Assembly (NCBI GenBank): GCA_019306045.1
Contig: JAFDMG010000003.1
Location: 1-32,298 of the forward strand
Direction of reading: 5' to 3'
From: Deltaproteobacteria bacterium
GTDB lineage: Bacteria; Desulfobacterota; Anaeroferrophillalia; Anaeroferrophillales; Anaeroferrophillaceae
Length of the DNA: 32,298 bases
Shown piece by piece: positions 17,988 through 26,569 of this stretch (position 1 is the stretch's first letter; each line of letters opens with the position of its first letter). The notes beneath the pieces were generated by a model. It worked only from the letters and a program-made list of their open reading frames with translations, searched no databases and was not told the origin of the DNA. A program made the translations under genes and the position numbers.

Positions 17988-18563
17988 TCAGAATTTCACT
18001 TTGGGCACCGCTTTTTCCCCGGTGGGCACCTCGTAATACTTGGCTTCATGCACCCCGGCCAGGCGGCTGAAGAAGCGGCCGAAGAACGTCCTGGTATAGG
18101 TGTTCAGCTGCCGGACGGCGTCGTTGTAGCGTTTCCGCTCCACCGCGATCCGGTTTTCCGTGCCCTCCAGGCTGTCCTGCAGCTTGAGAAAGGATTCGTT
18201 GGCCTTCAGCTGCGGGTACTGTTCCTGCAGCATCAGCAGCCGGGAAAGCACTCCCTCCAACTGGTTGGCGGCCGCCACCTTGTTCTCCACCCCCTGGGCC
18301 TGGAAATATTTTGTCCGCGCGGCGGCAATGTTTTCGAAAAGTTCCTTTTCGTGGCTGGCGTAGCCCTTGACGGTGGCAACCAGGTTGGGGATCAGGTCGT
18401 AGCGCCGTTTCAGCTGGTTTTCCACCTGGGCCCAGCGGTTCTTGACGTTTTCATCCAGGGTGATGGCCCGGTTGTACTCCTTGATCACCCAGCCGAAGGC
18501 CATGAAGCCGATCAGGATGAGGATGCCCAGCATGACGAGAATGGATTTCAGCTGCTTGCTCAT
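17988..18563 (-). CDS. lemA: LemA family membrane protein
   Basis: The 191-residue protein has one N-terminal membrane helix (SILVMLGILILIGFMAFGWV) followed by a helical bundle. Typical LemA sequence includes YNRAITLDENVKNRWAQVENQLKRRYDLIPNLVATVKGYA. The track ORF begins far upstream at 19325 in the shadow of the TPM gene. The ATG at 18563 has AGGAG before it and is the normal family start. The pair of LemA with a TPM-domain protein just upstream is a common arrangement in bacteria. The family's molecular role is not established. Confidence 0.94.
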   Translation of the reverse strand: MSKQLKSILVMLGILILIGFMAFGWVIKEYNRAITLDENVKNRWAQVENQLKRRYDLIPNLVATVKGYASHEKELFENIAAARTKYFQAQGVENKVAAANQLEGVLSRLLMLQEQYPQLKANESFLKLQDSLEGTENRIAVERKRYNDAVRQLNTYTRTFFGRFFSRLAGVHEAKYYEVPTGEKAVPKVKF

Positions 18564-18598
18564 TGCTTTCTCCTGTAAGTGTTGATGTTTGAGGCGTT

Positions 18599-19378
18599 TT
18601 ACCAGCCGCCGGAAGCGCCGCCGCCGCCAAAGCCGCCGCCCCCGCCGCCGCCGAATCCCCCGCCGCCCCCCCAGCCGCCGCGGCCGCCGCCACCGCCGGA
18701 AAAGAGAAGCATCAGCAGGAACAGCCGGGGGTTGCGAATGAAGGCGATCAGCAGCACCAGCAGAAAAATGATCGAGATGATCTTGCCGGCCAGGGATGGC
18801 TGCCTCCGGCCGCCGCGCCCCGTGGGCGGGATTCCGGCCCGGGGCAGGCCGCTGATGGTCACGCCGCTGGCGGCGGCGATCTTGCCGGCCATGGCGGTGA
18901 CGGCGCGGTAAATGCCCTCGCCGTAGCGACCCTGGCGGAAATAAGGCACCAGGTAGCTCCGTCCCAGGGAGCCGACGTAGCTGTCGGGCAGGATGCTTTC
19001 CAGGCCGTAGCCGATCTCGAACCGGTAGCGGCGGTCGCCGGTGGATACCACCAGCAGGGCGCCGTTGTCCTTGCCCTGCTGGCCCAGCCGCCAGAGATCG
19101 TTGGCCACCCGGAGGGAGAATTCCTCCAGCGGCTCCCCTTCCAGGCTCCTGATGGTCAGCACCACCAGCTGGGCGGTGGTTTTTTCCTCCAGTTCCCGCA
19201 GGTAGAGGTTCAGCTTCTGCTCCGTGGCCGGGTCGATGATGGCTGCCAGGTCGACCACGTAGGCCGGCGGCTTGGCCGGCAGTTTGACCTTGGCCCGGGC
19301 CGCGGCCGCCGGCCAGCCGCCGCAAATGACCAGCAGCAATAGCAGCAGGCCGAGGCGCTTGATCTTGCTAGCAGGCAT
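18599..19378 (-). CDS. TPM-domain membrane protein (YgcG family) with Gly-rich tail
   Basis: The 259-residue protein has a signal sequence (LGLLLLLLVICGGWPAAAA) and a TPM domain (about residues 38-160: VVDLAAIIDPATEQKLNLYL, DNGALLVVSTGDRRYRFEIGYGLE). A membrane helix (about 195-215) and a nearly pure Gly tail with Trp and Phe (GGGGFGGGGG) follow. Domain, helix and glycine tail are the usual YgcG layout. The gene overlaps the upstream nucleotidyltransferase-like gene by 11 nt, and lemA starts 35 nt after its stop. TPM domains have been linked to phosphatase activity in a plant photosystem II repair factor; the bacterial function is open. Confidence 0.92.
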   Translation of the reverse strand: MPASKIKRLGLLLLLLVICGGWPAAAARAKVKLPAKPPAYVVDLAAIIDPATEQKLNLYLRELEEKTTAQLVVLTIRSLEGEPLEEFSLRVANDLWRLGQQGKDNGALLVVSTGDRRYRFEIGYGLESILPDSYVGSLGRSYLVPYFRQGRYGEGIYRAVTAMAGKIAAASGVTISGLPRAGIPPTGRGGRRQPSLAGKIISIIFLLVLLIAFIRNPRLFLLMLLFSGGGGGRGGWGGGGGFGGGGGGGFGGGGASGGW

Positions 19379-20099
19379 CTACCAGCTTCCCGAGTCTTTC
19401 CAGCGTCCGGTAAAAATTGGCGAAAATCAGGTTCAGCTCTCCCATCTCCGGCGTCGTCTGCCGCTGCCGGCAGGTGAAAATGTCAACCAGGGCGGTGTCG
19501 TCGATGCCGGTCAGGTCGGCAAGGGTTGTCAGCAGTTCGGTGATGGGCACCGGCGGCTGCCGGTGGAGGATGCGGACGAGGCCGCGGCAGACCGGCATCA
19601 GGGAGGCGAAAGCCCGGTTGATGGCGACCGCCAGCGGCAGCCGCTGGCCGGTGGCGGCCAGGTAGTCCTGGCGCAGGGTGATGACCCGGGCCTTGATTTC
19701 CCGCTCGCACTGCAGGCGCAGGTCGGCGTCATCGATTTCCAGGTCGGTAAACAGGTCGCTGCCCGCGAGCACCTGGTGCCGCAGCTGCAGGTCAAGAAAC
19801 TCAATGGGAAAAACATCCAGGGAGTTTTCGCAGTAGTCGGGGGTGATGATCAGCGGGGCGGCGATTTTCTGCCGGGCGAACTTCTTGCCCAGGGGAGCCA
19901 GCCGCTGGAGGAATTTGAGGTCAATCTCCCGAAGGACGATGACCGTGTTGATGTCGGAAATCCCCGGCAGGTAGTCCGGGGTGACGGCGCTGCCGCTCAG
20001 GTAGAGGGAGTGAAGCCGTTCGCCGGCGGTTTCCTGCACTGCCTGGCAGAAGGGCAGCAGGCGGTCGGCGATCTCGGGCCTGATGGACGGGATGGTCAT
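19368..20099 (-). CDS. Uncharacterised protein with nucleotidyltransferase-like N-terminus
   Basis: This 243-residue soluble protein has near its start LYLSGSAVTPDYLPGISDINTVIVL. That resembles the Gly-Ser plus acidic pattern of the Pol-beta/minimal nucleotidyltransferase fold, but the second part reads SDIN where active enzymes usually have D-x-D. The rest is helical and I do not recognise it. Its 3' end overlaps the TPM gene by 11 nt, and the cyclophilin gene ends 37 nt upstream, so it is probably co-transcribed with both. It could be a substrate-binding or inactive member of the fold. The function is unknown. Confidence 0.75.
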   Translation of the reverse strand: MTIPSIRPEIADRLLPFCQAVQETAGERLHSLYLSGSAVTPDYLPGISDINTVIVLREIDLKFLQRLAPLGKKFARQKIAAPLIITPDYCENSLDVFPIEFLDLQLRHQVLAGSDLFTDLEIDDADLRLQCEREIKARVITLRQDYLAATGQRLPLAVAINRAFASLMPVCRGLVRILHRQPPVPITELLTTLADLTGIDDTALVDIFTCRQRQTTPEMGELNLIFANFYRTLERLGKLVDAC

Positions 20100-20136
20100 G
20101 GCTGGGCTCCGCGGGGCTGACGCCCGGTTGCTGCGG

Positions 20137-20724
20137 TTACTTTTTCACCGTGGCGTTCTCGATGACCACCGGTTCTAGGGGTACGTCGCGATAGTGACCC
20201 CGGCTGCCGGTGGGCACGCCGGCGATGGCGTCAACCACTTCCTGCCCCTTGACCACCCGGCCGAAAACGGCATAGCCAAAACTGCCGGGGCGATGGTCGA
20301 GGGCGGGATTGTCCCGCAGGTTGATGAAAAACTGGGAAGTGGCGCTGTCCACCACGCTGGTCCTGGCCATGGAAAGGGTGTAGCGTCGGTTCCGCAGGCC
20401 GTTGTCGGCCTCGTTCTTGATCGGCGGCCGGGTGTTCTTGCGTTCCATCGCGGTGGTGAAGCCGCCGCCCTGGATGACGAAGCCGGGAATGACCCGGTGA
20501 AAAATGGTGCCGTTGTAGAAGCCGCTGTTGACGTAGGCGAGGAAGTTGCGCACCGTTACCGGGGCCCGGTCGGCGAAAAGTTCAATGGTCATCTCCCCCT
20601 TGCTGGTCTTGAAAACCACCTGCGGGTTTTTTTTGCCGGCGGCGGGGGTCTGGTTGGCTGCCGGCGCCGGGCCGGCGGCCAGCAGCAAACTCAAGATTGT
20701 CAGGCAAAGCAGAATCCGTTTCAT
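20137..20724 (-). CDS. Periplasmic peptidyl-prolyl cis-trans isomerase, cyclophilin type
   Basis: The 195-residue protein carries a signal peptide ([19 protein letters not shown]) and a complete small cyclophilin domain: [20 protein letters not shown] with the catalytic Arg, [15 protein letters not shown], and [20 protein letters not shown]. It speeds proline isomerisation during folding of exported proteins. The track starts at 20784. The ATG at 20724 is preferred because AGGAGG lies just upstream and the signal peptide then begins MKRILL. A likely promoter lies upstream at 20796-20823. Confidence 0.94.
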   Translation of the reverse strand: MKRILLCLTILSLLLAAGPAPAANQTPAAGKKNPQVVFKTSKGEMTIELFADRAPVTVRNFLAYVNSGFYNGTIFHRVIPGFVIQGGGFTTAMERKNTRPPIKNEADNGLRNRRYTLSMARTSVVDSATSQFFINLRDNPALDHRPGSFGYAVFGRVVKGQEVVDAIAGVPTGSRGHYRDVPLEPVVIENATVKK

Positions 20725-20795
20725 TTTTCCTCCTGGTGAAACTTTCGCCGGCCGGCGGCTGCCGGCCGGGTAAAAAGACGACAATTCGTGTTGCT

Positions 20796-20823
20796 ATTGT
20801 ACAGGATAAAAAAAAACAATCAA
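20796..20823 (-). promoter_or_regulatory. Candidate sigma-70-type promoter for the cyclophilin gene group
   Basis: On the minus strand, TTGATT (complement of 20818-20823) and TACAAT (complement of 20796-20801) are separated by 16 nt that include a run of nine T. The AT-rich patch contrasts with the GC-rich surroundings and lies in the gap between the ygiQ-like gene and the cyclophilin gene. Confidence 0.5.
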
Positions 20824-20866
20824 CAGTTTTTCGCCGCCGGTGCGGGGCCGGGCGGCCTGGCGGGAA

Positions 20867-22570
20867 CTAGCGGCGGCTGGTTGTTTTCCCCGCGACCAGG
20901 ATGTTTTTCTGCCGGGCCCGCTCCCGGCTGTTCCGGGCCACGGGGATTTCCTCGCCGCTGAAGGGATCTTTCCCCGTCCAGTACATGAGGGTGGCGTAGG
21001 TGGCAGGCGTCGGGGTGAAAATCTGCACCTGGCGGGGGGACAGCCGCAGCTGTTGCTGGGCGAAACGCCGCAGGCGCCGCATGTCGGCCGCGCGGCACCC
21101 GGGATGGGCGGCGAGGAAGTAATAGGTCAGGAACTGCTTTTTGCCGGCCTCCCGGGTGAGCTGGAAAAACTTGTCCCGGAAGGCCAGCAGGGAGGTGATT
21201 GCCGGCTTGCCCATGGCCGCCAGCACGTGTGGTTCGCTGTGTTCCGGTGCCAGCTTCAGCTGGCCGGAAATGTGATGGGTGACCAGCTCCCGCAGGTAGG
21301 CCTCGCCCCACCGCCGGTCGGCCAGCACCAGGTCGTGGCGGATGCCGGAAGCGACAAAAACTTTCCGGACCCCCGGCACCCGCCGCAGCCGCCGCAGCAA
21401 TTCAATCTGGGGCCGGTGATCCACCGGCAGGCGGTTGCAGACGGCGGGGAAAAGACATCTTTTTTCCCGGCAGACGCCCCGGCTGGTTTTCTGCCCGCAC
21501 TCGAAACCGTACATGTTGGCCGTCGGGCCGCCGACGTCGGTGATGATTCCTTTGAAGGCCGGGTGCCGGACCAGCTCCTCGGCCTCGGCCACCAGGGAGG
21601 CCTGGCTGCGCCAGCGGACCGTCTGCCCCTGGTGGACGGCAATGGCGCAGAAACTGCAGGCGCCGTAGCAGCCCCGGTGGCTGGCCAGGGAAAAGCGGAT
21701 GGTGTCCAGGGCCCGCACTGGGCCGCCGCGGCGGTAGAAGGGATGGACTTCCCGGGCGAAAGCCAGGCCGTGAACCCGGTCCAGTTCTTCCTGGCTGAGA
21801 TAGGGCGCCGGGGGGTTGTGCACCAGGAAACGGTCGCCGTGCCGCTGGCAGAGACCCCGGGCGCTGACCGGGTCCTGATGGCGGTAAAAAAGGTGGAACA
21901 TGGCGGTGAACGCTTCCGGATCGGCGGCAGCCTCTTCGTAAGCCGGCAGTTCCAGGTAGGCTGCCGGCGGCCGGGCGGCCCGGTAGCAAAGTCCCGGCAG
22001 GTCGAGGGGCGACCGGGACGCCTGCAGGCGCCGGGCCAGGGCGACGACGCTGTTGTCCGCCATGCCGTAAAGCAGGTAGTCCGCCTTGGCGTCAAAGAGA
22101 ATGCTCCGCCGGATGCGGTTGCTCCAGTAGTCGTAATGGGCCAGGCGCCGCAGGCTGGCTTCGATGCCGCCAAGGACGATGGGAACCGTTTTTTTGTAAT
22201 GCCGGCGGATGAGATTGCTGTAAACGATGACCGCCCGGTCCGGCCGCCGGTCGTTGCGGCCGCCGGGCGTGAGGTCGTCGGTTCGCCGGCGCCGGCCGCC
22301 GGCGGTATAGTTGGCCACCAGCGAGTCGAGGCTGCCGCCGGTAACCCCCCAGAAGAGCCGCGGCTCCCCCAGCCGGCCGATGTCGGCGCCGCTGTCCACC
22401 GCCGGCTGGGCGATGATGCCGACCCGGAAGCCGGCGGCGGTCAGCACCTTGCCGATCAGGGCGGCGCCGATAAAGGGACTGTCAATGTAGGTGTCGCCGG
22501 TTACCAGGACGATGTCCGGCCGGTCCCAGCCCCGGTCCCGCAGTTCGGCGGCGGTGGTGGGAAGAAACAT
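20867..22570 (-). CDS. ygiQ: YgiQ-family (UPF0313) radical SAM protein
   Basis: This is a 567-residue member of the UPF0313/YgiQ radical SAM family. Recognisable parts are the N-terminal domain (DIVLVTGDTYIDSPFIGAAL, then IVLGGIEASLRRLAHYDYW) and the radical SAM cluster motif with Cys301, Cys305 and Cys308 (GCYGACSFCAI), which binds a 4Fe-4S cluster and S-adenosylmethionine. The C-terminal part has QIFTPTPATYATLMYWTGKDPF. The family reaction is unknown. It is somewhat shorter than the E. coli relative, but both ends look complete. The Dabb gene ends 14 nt upstream. Confidence 0.94.
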   Translation of the reverse strand: MFLPTTAAELRDRGWDRPDIVLVTGDTYIDSPFIGAALIGKVLTAAGFRVGIIAQPAVDSGADIGRLGEPRLFWGVTGGSLDSLVANYTAGGRRRRTDDLTPGGRNDRRPDRAVIVYSNLIRRHYKKTVPIVLGGIEASLRRLAHYDYWSNRIRRSILFDAKADYLLYGMADNSVVALARRLQASRSPLDLPGLCYRAARPPAAYLELPAYEEAAADPEAFTAMFHLFYRHQDPVSARGLCQRHGDRFLVHNPPAPYLSQEELDRVHGLAFAREVHPFYRRGGPVRALDTIRFSLASHRGCYGACSFCAIAVHQGQTVRWRSQASLVAEAEELVRHPAFKGIITDVGGPTANMYGFECGQKTSRGVCREKRCLFPAVCNRLPVDHRPQIELLRRLRRVPGVRKVFVASGIRHDLVLADRRWGEAYLRELVTHHISGQLKLAPEHSEPHVLAAMGKPAITSLLAFRDKFFQLTREAGKKQFLTYYFLAAHPGCRAADMRRLRRFAQQQLRLSPRQVQIFTPTPATYATLMYWTGKDPFSGEEIPVARNSRERARQKNILVAGKTTSRR

Positions 22571-22584
22571 GGCGGCCGCCGGTT

Positions 22585-22875
22585 TCAGCAGTGGAAGTCG
22601 ACCGCCACCACCTGGGCGGCGGCCTGCCGGACCAGGGCGGCCACCTGCTGGTGCTGCGGATGGACCTGGTAGCGCTCCAGGGCGGCGAGATCGGCGAAAA
22701 CGGCCACCAGGGCGAAATCGAAGGAGCGGTCCGCCCGCACCACGTCCCGGCCGAACTCGAAGCTGATGATTTCGTCGATGGCTGCCGGCAGGCCGGCGAG
22801 ACCGGTTTCGATGGCGGCCAGCTGGGCCTCGCTGGTGTCCGGTTTGAACTTGATCATGATGATGTGCTTGATCAT
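22585..22875 (-). CDS. Dabb-family (stress-responsive alpha/beta barrel) protein
   Basis: The 96-residue protein has the typical Dabb opening (IKHIIMIKFKPDTS), the middle motif EFGRDVVRADRSFDFALVAVFADLAALERY and the closing HPQHQQV. The fold is a dimeric ferredoxin-like barrel found in stress proteins and some small-molecule enzymes. It begins after a GGGAGA site and lies 14 nt before the ygiQ-like gene. A specific substrate cannot be read from the sequence. Confidence 0.9.
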   Translation of the reverse strand: MIKHIIMIKFKPDTSEAQLAAIETGLAGLPAAIDEIISFEFGRDVVRADRSFDFALVAVFADLAALERYQVHPQHQQVAALVRQAAAQVVAVDFHC

Positions 22876-22941
22876 TGCTGTCTCCCGTTTTTTCTGCCGC
22901 CGCCGGCTGCGGTGATGACGCCCGGCGGCGGCAGTATTGGG

Positions 22942-23340
22942 TTATGCCATTTCCCCGTCTCCGTGGTTGCCGTCCTCGGCGGCGGTCGTCAGGTATTCGA
23001 AACGCTCGTAGTAGCCCAGCAGCCGGCCGTCGGCGTCCCGGACGGCCCGCATGTAAAGCCGCTTCCGGGGCAGGGCGTGGATCAGGCGTTCTTCCTCCCC
23101 GGCCTCCAGGGCCCGCAGGGTTTCCCTGATCACCTGCCGGGATTTTTCGTTGTGGCAGTCCAGCAGCGAGCGGTTCAGCAGGCGGACGCCGGCCCGGTAC
23201 TGCCGGACGGCCCGCCGGTTCAGGTAGCGGATGACATGGTTGGTGTCGACGAACACCACCGGATCCTTGAGGCTGTCAAACAGGGCTTGCAGCAGCGCCG
23301 GCGGCGGTGCCGGCCGGCAGTCTTCTTTTTTGCTGTCCAT
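22942..23340 (-). CDS. Stand-alone PAS-domain protein
   Basis: The 132-residue protein is a single PAS fold: LLQALFDSLKDPVVFVDTNHVIRYLNRRA starts the domain and DADGRLLGYYERFEYLT closes it. The internal CHNEKS motif resembles the C-H-P-P-K-S type motif of PAS domains in DUF438 proteins. There is no kinase, cyclase or DNA-binding part, so it is an isolated sensor or interaction module. The track's longer ORF runs into the upstream RuvC-like gene; ATG 23340 is the only reasonable start in the gap, though its ribosome site (AAGGA) is distant. Ligand and partner are unknown. Confidence 0.8.
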   Translation of the reverse strand: MDSKKEDCRPAPPPALLQALFDSLKDPVVFVDTNHVIRYLNRRAVRQYRAGVRLLNRSLLDCHNEKSRQVIRETLRALEAGEEERLIHALPRKRLYMRAVRDADGRLLGYYERFEYLTTAAEDGNHGDGEMA

Positions 23341-23396
23341 TTGCTGGTCCGTTGATCCTTGGTTGGCGTCAAGTTGGTTGTCTGTTTGCCGCCGCT

Positions 23397-23885
23397 TCAG
23401 GGCAGGTCCGGGAAATCGGGCCGCAGGCCGACTTCGACCGTGCCCCAGAGACCCACCAGGATGGCCTCGGCGGCGTCGTGGCGCAGGGAGGTGGGCCGCG
23501 GGGCTTCCGACCAGGCGATTACCCGGCGGGCCAGCCGGTCGGCGCTGCCCTTGGCTGCCCGGCCGTCGCGCCGCTGCCGGGACGGAAGCAGCCGGGGCCG
23601 CCATTCCTCGGCCTGGAGCAGCCGGCTTTCAAGGTGCCGGTGTTCGGCCTCCCGCAGCCAGATTTCGGCCAGCCGGCCGCCGCCCTCGATAATCACCCAC
23701 CGCAGTGCCGGCAGCTGGCGCAGGAGCTGCCGGGCACCCCGCCGCAGGCGGTCGGGGGTGCCGAAATTGTGGGAGCGGTACCAGCGGAGCCGCCCCTGCC
23801 GGTCGTAGGCCGCCAGGCCGGTTTTCAACCCGGCGTCGACGGCCAGCAGGACCACCGCCTCGCCGCCGGCCGCCGCTTCAGACAT
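23397..23885 (-). CDS. RuvC/RNase H-fold-like protein
   Basis: The 162-residue protein shows spaced acidic residues of an RNase H-like, RuvC-type fold: VLLAVDAGLKTGLAAYD at strand 1, WVIIEGGG at strand 4, and RHDAAEAILVGLWG in the last helix. These would supply the usual Asp, Glu and Asp metal ligands. Family assignment is by motif pattern only. It overlaps the cupin gene upstream by 8 nt, so the two are probably translated together. The biological substrate, perhaps branched DNA, is not known. Confidence 0.7.
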   Translation of the reverse strand: MSEAAAGGEAVVLLAVDAGLKTGLAAYDRQGRLRWYRSHNFGTPDRLRRGARQLLRQLPALRWVIIEGGGRLAEIWLREAEHRHLESRLLQAEEWRPRLLPSRQRRDGRAAKGSADRLARRVIAWSEAPRPTSLRHDAAEAILVGLWGTVEVGLRPDFPDLP

Positions 23886-24213
23886 AGTGCAGCGCCAGCC
23901 AGACGGTGGCGGCTTCCGGGTCGGTCCAGGTCACCCGGTGGCGCCGCCGGGCGGGAATCAGCAGGGCGTCCCCGGGAGCGAGAACGACCTCCTCTTCCTC
24001 GTCGGCAAACTGCAGCCGGGCGCCGCCGCTGAGCAGGACGACCCACTCGTTTTCCTCCTGGTCGTACCAGAAACCGTCGGCGCTGCGGTGCCCGCGGGAA
24101 ACGATTCTTTCGAGGCGGAAGGCGGGCCGGGACAGGAGGATGTCAACCTGTTCCGCCGGCAGCCTGGCCGGCAGGGAAGCCAGCAGGGAAAAAATTTCCG
24201 GGTTGGCGGCCAT
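23878..24213 (-). CDS. Small cupin-domain protein
   Basis: The 111-residue protein has a cupin barrel: NEWVVLLSGGARLQFADEEEEVVLAPGDALLIPARRRHRV contains the two conserved strand-turn motifs, with PGD and a final His. The first metal-binding motif is incomplete, with Glu and Trp where His-x-His is common, so metal binding is uncertain. A GGAGG lies close before the ATG. The 3' end overlaps the RuvC-like gene by 8 nt, and galE ends 44 nt upstream. Confidence 0.88.
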   Translation of the reverse strand: MAANPEIFSLLASLPARLPAEQVDILLSRPAFRLERIVSRGHRSADGFWYDQEENEWVVLLSGGARLQFADEEEEVVLAPGDALLIPARRRHRVTWTDPEAATVWLALHYV

Positions 24214-24257
24214 AGTTACCTCCAGAGCGGGGTTGATCCCGGCCGGCGAAAGGCTTT

Positions 24258-25265
24258 TCAGTAGCCGGCGGGATTCTGCTGCTGCCAGCGCCAGGCATCG
24301 GCGGTCATCTCCTCGAGGCCGCGGCGCGCCTGCCAGCCCAGTTCCCGCCGGGCGCGGCCGGGGTCGGCGTAGCAGGTGGCGATGTCCCCCGGCCGCCGGC
24401 CGACGATCCGGTAGGGGACCCGCCGCCCGGAGGCCTTTTCAAAGGCGGCAATCACCTCCAGGACGCTGTAGCCCCGGCCGGTGCCCAGGTTGTAGGTCAC
24501 TACCCCGGGATTGGCCGCCAGCCGCTCCAGGGCTTTCAGGTGTCCATGGGCCAGGTCGACCACGTGGATGTAGTCCCGGACCCCGGTGCCGTCGGGGGTG
24601 GGATAGTCGTTGCCGAACACCGCCAGCTCGTCCAGCCGGCCGACGGCTACCTGGGAGATGTAGGGAAGCAGGTTGTTGGGGATGCCGTGGGGATCCTCGC
24701 CGATGCGGCCGCTGGGGTGGGCCCCCACCGGGTTGAAGTAGCGCAACAGGGCGATGTTCCACTCAGCGTCGGCCCGCTGCAGGTCCCGGAGGATCTCTTC
24801 GATCATCAGCTTGGTGCGCCCGTAGGGGTTGGTGGGCCCGAGGGGGAAGTCTTCCCGGATGGGCACCGTCTCCGGGTCGCCGTAGACGGTGGCCGAGGAG
24901 CTGAAAACCAGGTTCTTGACCCCGTGTTCCCGCATGACCTCACAGAGGATGATGGTGCCGGTGATGTTGTTGTGGTAATACCGCAGGGGCACGGCCACCG
25001 ATTCTCCCACTGCTTTCAGGCCGGCGAAATGGATGACGGCGGCAAAGCGGCGTTGGCGGAAAACCGCCGCCAATGCCTGGCGGTCCAGGAGGTCTACCTG
25101 GTGGAAGGCCAGCCGCCGGCCGCAAAGTTCCTCCACCCGTTCCAGGGCCGCCACCTTGCTGTTGCAAAGATTGTCGACCACCGTTACCTGGTATCCGGCC
25201 TGGAGCAGCTCCAGGCAGGTATGGCTGCCGATGTAGCCGGCACCGCCGGTAACCAGAATATCCAT
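24258..25265 (-). CDS. galE: UDP-glucose 4-epimerase
   Basis: The 335-residue protein interconverts UDP-glucose and UDP-galactose, feeding surface polysaccharide synthesis. It shows the NAD-binding loop [12 protein letters not shown] at the N-terminus, [13 protein letters not shown], the Ser of FSSSATVYG and the catalytic Tyr/Lys pair in [11 protein letters not shown], then [18 protein letters not shown] and [12 protein letters not shown]. Length and motifs are normal for GalE. AAGGAG precedes the ATG. It follows the TraB-type gene by 12 nt, so both are probably on one transcript. Confidence 0.96.
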   Translation of the reverse strand: MDILVTGGAGYIGSHTCLELLQAGYQVTVVDNLCNSKVAALERVEELCGRRLAFHQVDLLDRQALAAVFRQRRFAAVIHFAGLKAVGESVAVPLRYYHNNITGTIILCEVMREHGVKNLVFSSSATVYGDPETVPIREDFPLGPTNPYGRTKLMIEEILRDLQRADAEWNIALLRYFNPVGAHPSGRIGEDPHGIPNNLLPYISQVAVGRLDELAVFGNDYPTPDGTGVRDYIHVVDLAHGHLKALERLAANPGVVTYNLGTGRGYSVLEVIAAFEKASGRRVPYRIVGRRPGDIATCYADPGRARRELGWQARRGLEEMTADAWRWQQQNPAGY

Positions 25266-25277
25266 GGGACTCCTTCC

Positions 25278-26471
25278 TCAGAAAAAGCGGGCGGCGATCC
25301 AACTGCCGGAAATAAAGGTGCCGAGGGAACTGCCCAGGTTGGAAAGGACAACCACCAGCAGAATCCGGCAGGCCGGGTTGCGCCAGAAACCTTTGACCGT
25401 GGAGATGGCCAGCGGCAGGTCTTCCAGGTCGGCCACCGTCGGTTTCTTGACGTAGGCCTGGACGAGGCCGGAAACCCAGCCGGCGGCGATCATCGGGTTG
25501 AGACTGGTCAGGGGCGCGGCGACCACGGCGGCCAGCACGGTCAGCGGGTGTCCCATGGCCAGAGCGGCGCCGAGGCCGGAAAGCACGCCGTTGACCGCCA
25601 CCCAGATGTAGATGGACTGCAGGGAGAACTGGCTGCCGCCCTTGAAAAAGCCGCCGATGATCATGGCGACGATCAGCGCCGGAATGGCCCACTTGACCAC
25701 CATCGGCCACCTGGCCGGCGGCGGCAGCTCCAGGAGGGGCTCCAGGGGCTGGTCGGTGTGAATGTGCTGCCGGATGCCGGGCAGGTGGCCGGCGCCGACG
25801 ACGGCGACCACTGTCTGCCCGGGGGCCTGCCTGATCTTCTGGGCCAGGTAGATGTCGCGCTCGTCGATCAGCCGGCGCTTGACCTCGGGAAAAGCGGTGC
25901 TGACTTCCGCCATGATGTGCTCGAGCTGGTCCTGTTTTTTTATCTCTTCGATCAGATCGGCATCGAGTTTTTCCGTGCTCAGGACGCCGGCCAGCAGGTG
26001 GCCGATCATTTTCAGCTTGGCCCAGAAGCCGAGAAAGCCCCAGACCCTTTTCAGGGTGATCTCGATGTCCCGGTCGGCCAGCACCAGTTCGGCCCCGGTT
26101 TCCGCGGCCAGCTCGATGCCGGCGATCATTTCCGCCCCCGGCTGGACCCCCAGCTGCGCGCCTATTTTCCGGTAAAAGGAGGTCATGATCAGCTGGGCCA
26201 GGAGAAAAAGGGCCTTTTTCTCCTTGACGATCTTGATGATGTCCATCTGCCGCCAGGCGTCCCGGCGGGTCAAGGCCTGGTAGCGGGAAGGGCAGAGTTC
26301 GACGCAGATGGCGTCGGGCTGGACCAGGGCCACGGTTTCCCGGACATCCTTGACGCTCTCGGGGGAGACGTGGGCGGTGCCCACCAGGTAAATGGTTTTG
26401 CCGTCGACGGTCAGCTCCTCTACCCGGGGCGGCAGCTGCCGGGGCTGGGACTCTGGCTGGTTTGCGGTCAT
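25278..26471 (-). CDS. TraB/PrgY-family membrane protein
   Basis: The 397-residue protein has an N-terminal cytosolic TraB domain with the conserved motifs LVGTAHVSPESV and AICVELCPSRYQAL, then GAELVLADRDIEITLKR and VVAVVGAGHLPGI, the last giving the conserved GxxH. The C-terminal third has several membrane helices (IPALIVAMIIGGFF, VLAAVVAAPLTSLNPMIAAG, ILLVVVLSNLGSSLG). The layout matches archaeal and bacterial TraB/PrgY homologues, related to TIKI-type proteins and to the enterococcal pheromone shutdown protein. Peptidase activity is proposed for relatives but cannot be confirmed here. A hairpin separates it from the pyruvate kinase gene. Confidence 0.92.
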   Translation of the reverse strand: MTANQPESQPRQLPPRVEELTVDGKTIYLVGTAHVSPESVKDVRETVALVQPDAICVELCPSRYQALTRRDAWRQMDIIKIVKEKKALFLLAQLIMTSFYRKIGAQLGVQPGAEMIAGIELAAETGAELVLADRDIEITLKRVWGFLGFWAKLKMIGHLLAGVLSTEKLDADLIEEIKKQDQLEHIMAEVSTAFPEVKRRLIDERDIYLAQKIRQAPGQTVVAVVGAGHLPGIRQHIHTDQPLEPLLELPPPARWPMVVKWAIPALIVAMIIGGFFKGGSQFSLQSIYIWVAVNGVLSGLGAALAMGHPLTVLAAVVAAPLTSLNPMIAAGWVSGLVQAYVKKPTVADLEDLPLAISTVKGFWRNPACRILLVVVLSNLGSSLGTFISGSWIAARFF

Positions 26472-26510
26472 GGGTACCTGTTAGTCTAAGATTGCTTTTT
26501 TGTCCGCTTG

Positions 26511-26542
26511 AAAGCCGGCAAGATACTACATCTGCCGGCTTT
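26511..26542 (-). terminator. Hairpin after the pyruvate kinase gene, possible terminator
   Basis: AAAGCCGGC and GCCGGCTTT, extended by AGAT/ATCT with one bulged A, form a 13-bp stem with a 5-nt loop. It lies in the 98-nt gap between pyk and the TraB-type gene. Only three T close the stem, so termination would be weak or partial. Confidence 0.45.
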
Positions 26543-26569
26543 AGTAAAGCGGCGGCCGCCGTTTGTTTT

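Noticed and set aside
18599-18700. GC-rich tandem repeats resembling a minisatellite or CRISPR
   Set aside because: They encode the glycine tail normal for YgcG-type TPM proteins; there are no regular spacers.
20840-22672. Plus-strand ORF of 610 aa opposite the radical SAM gene
   Set aside because: The minus strand has the full YgiQ protein with its Cys cluster; the plus frame is a composition artefact.
24540-26489. Plus-strand ORF of 649 aa opposite galE and the TraB gene
   Set aside because: Both minus-strand genes are complete with strong motifs; the plus frame shows none.
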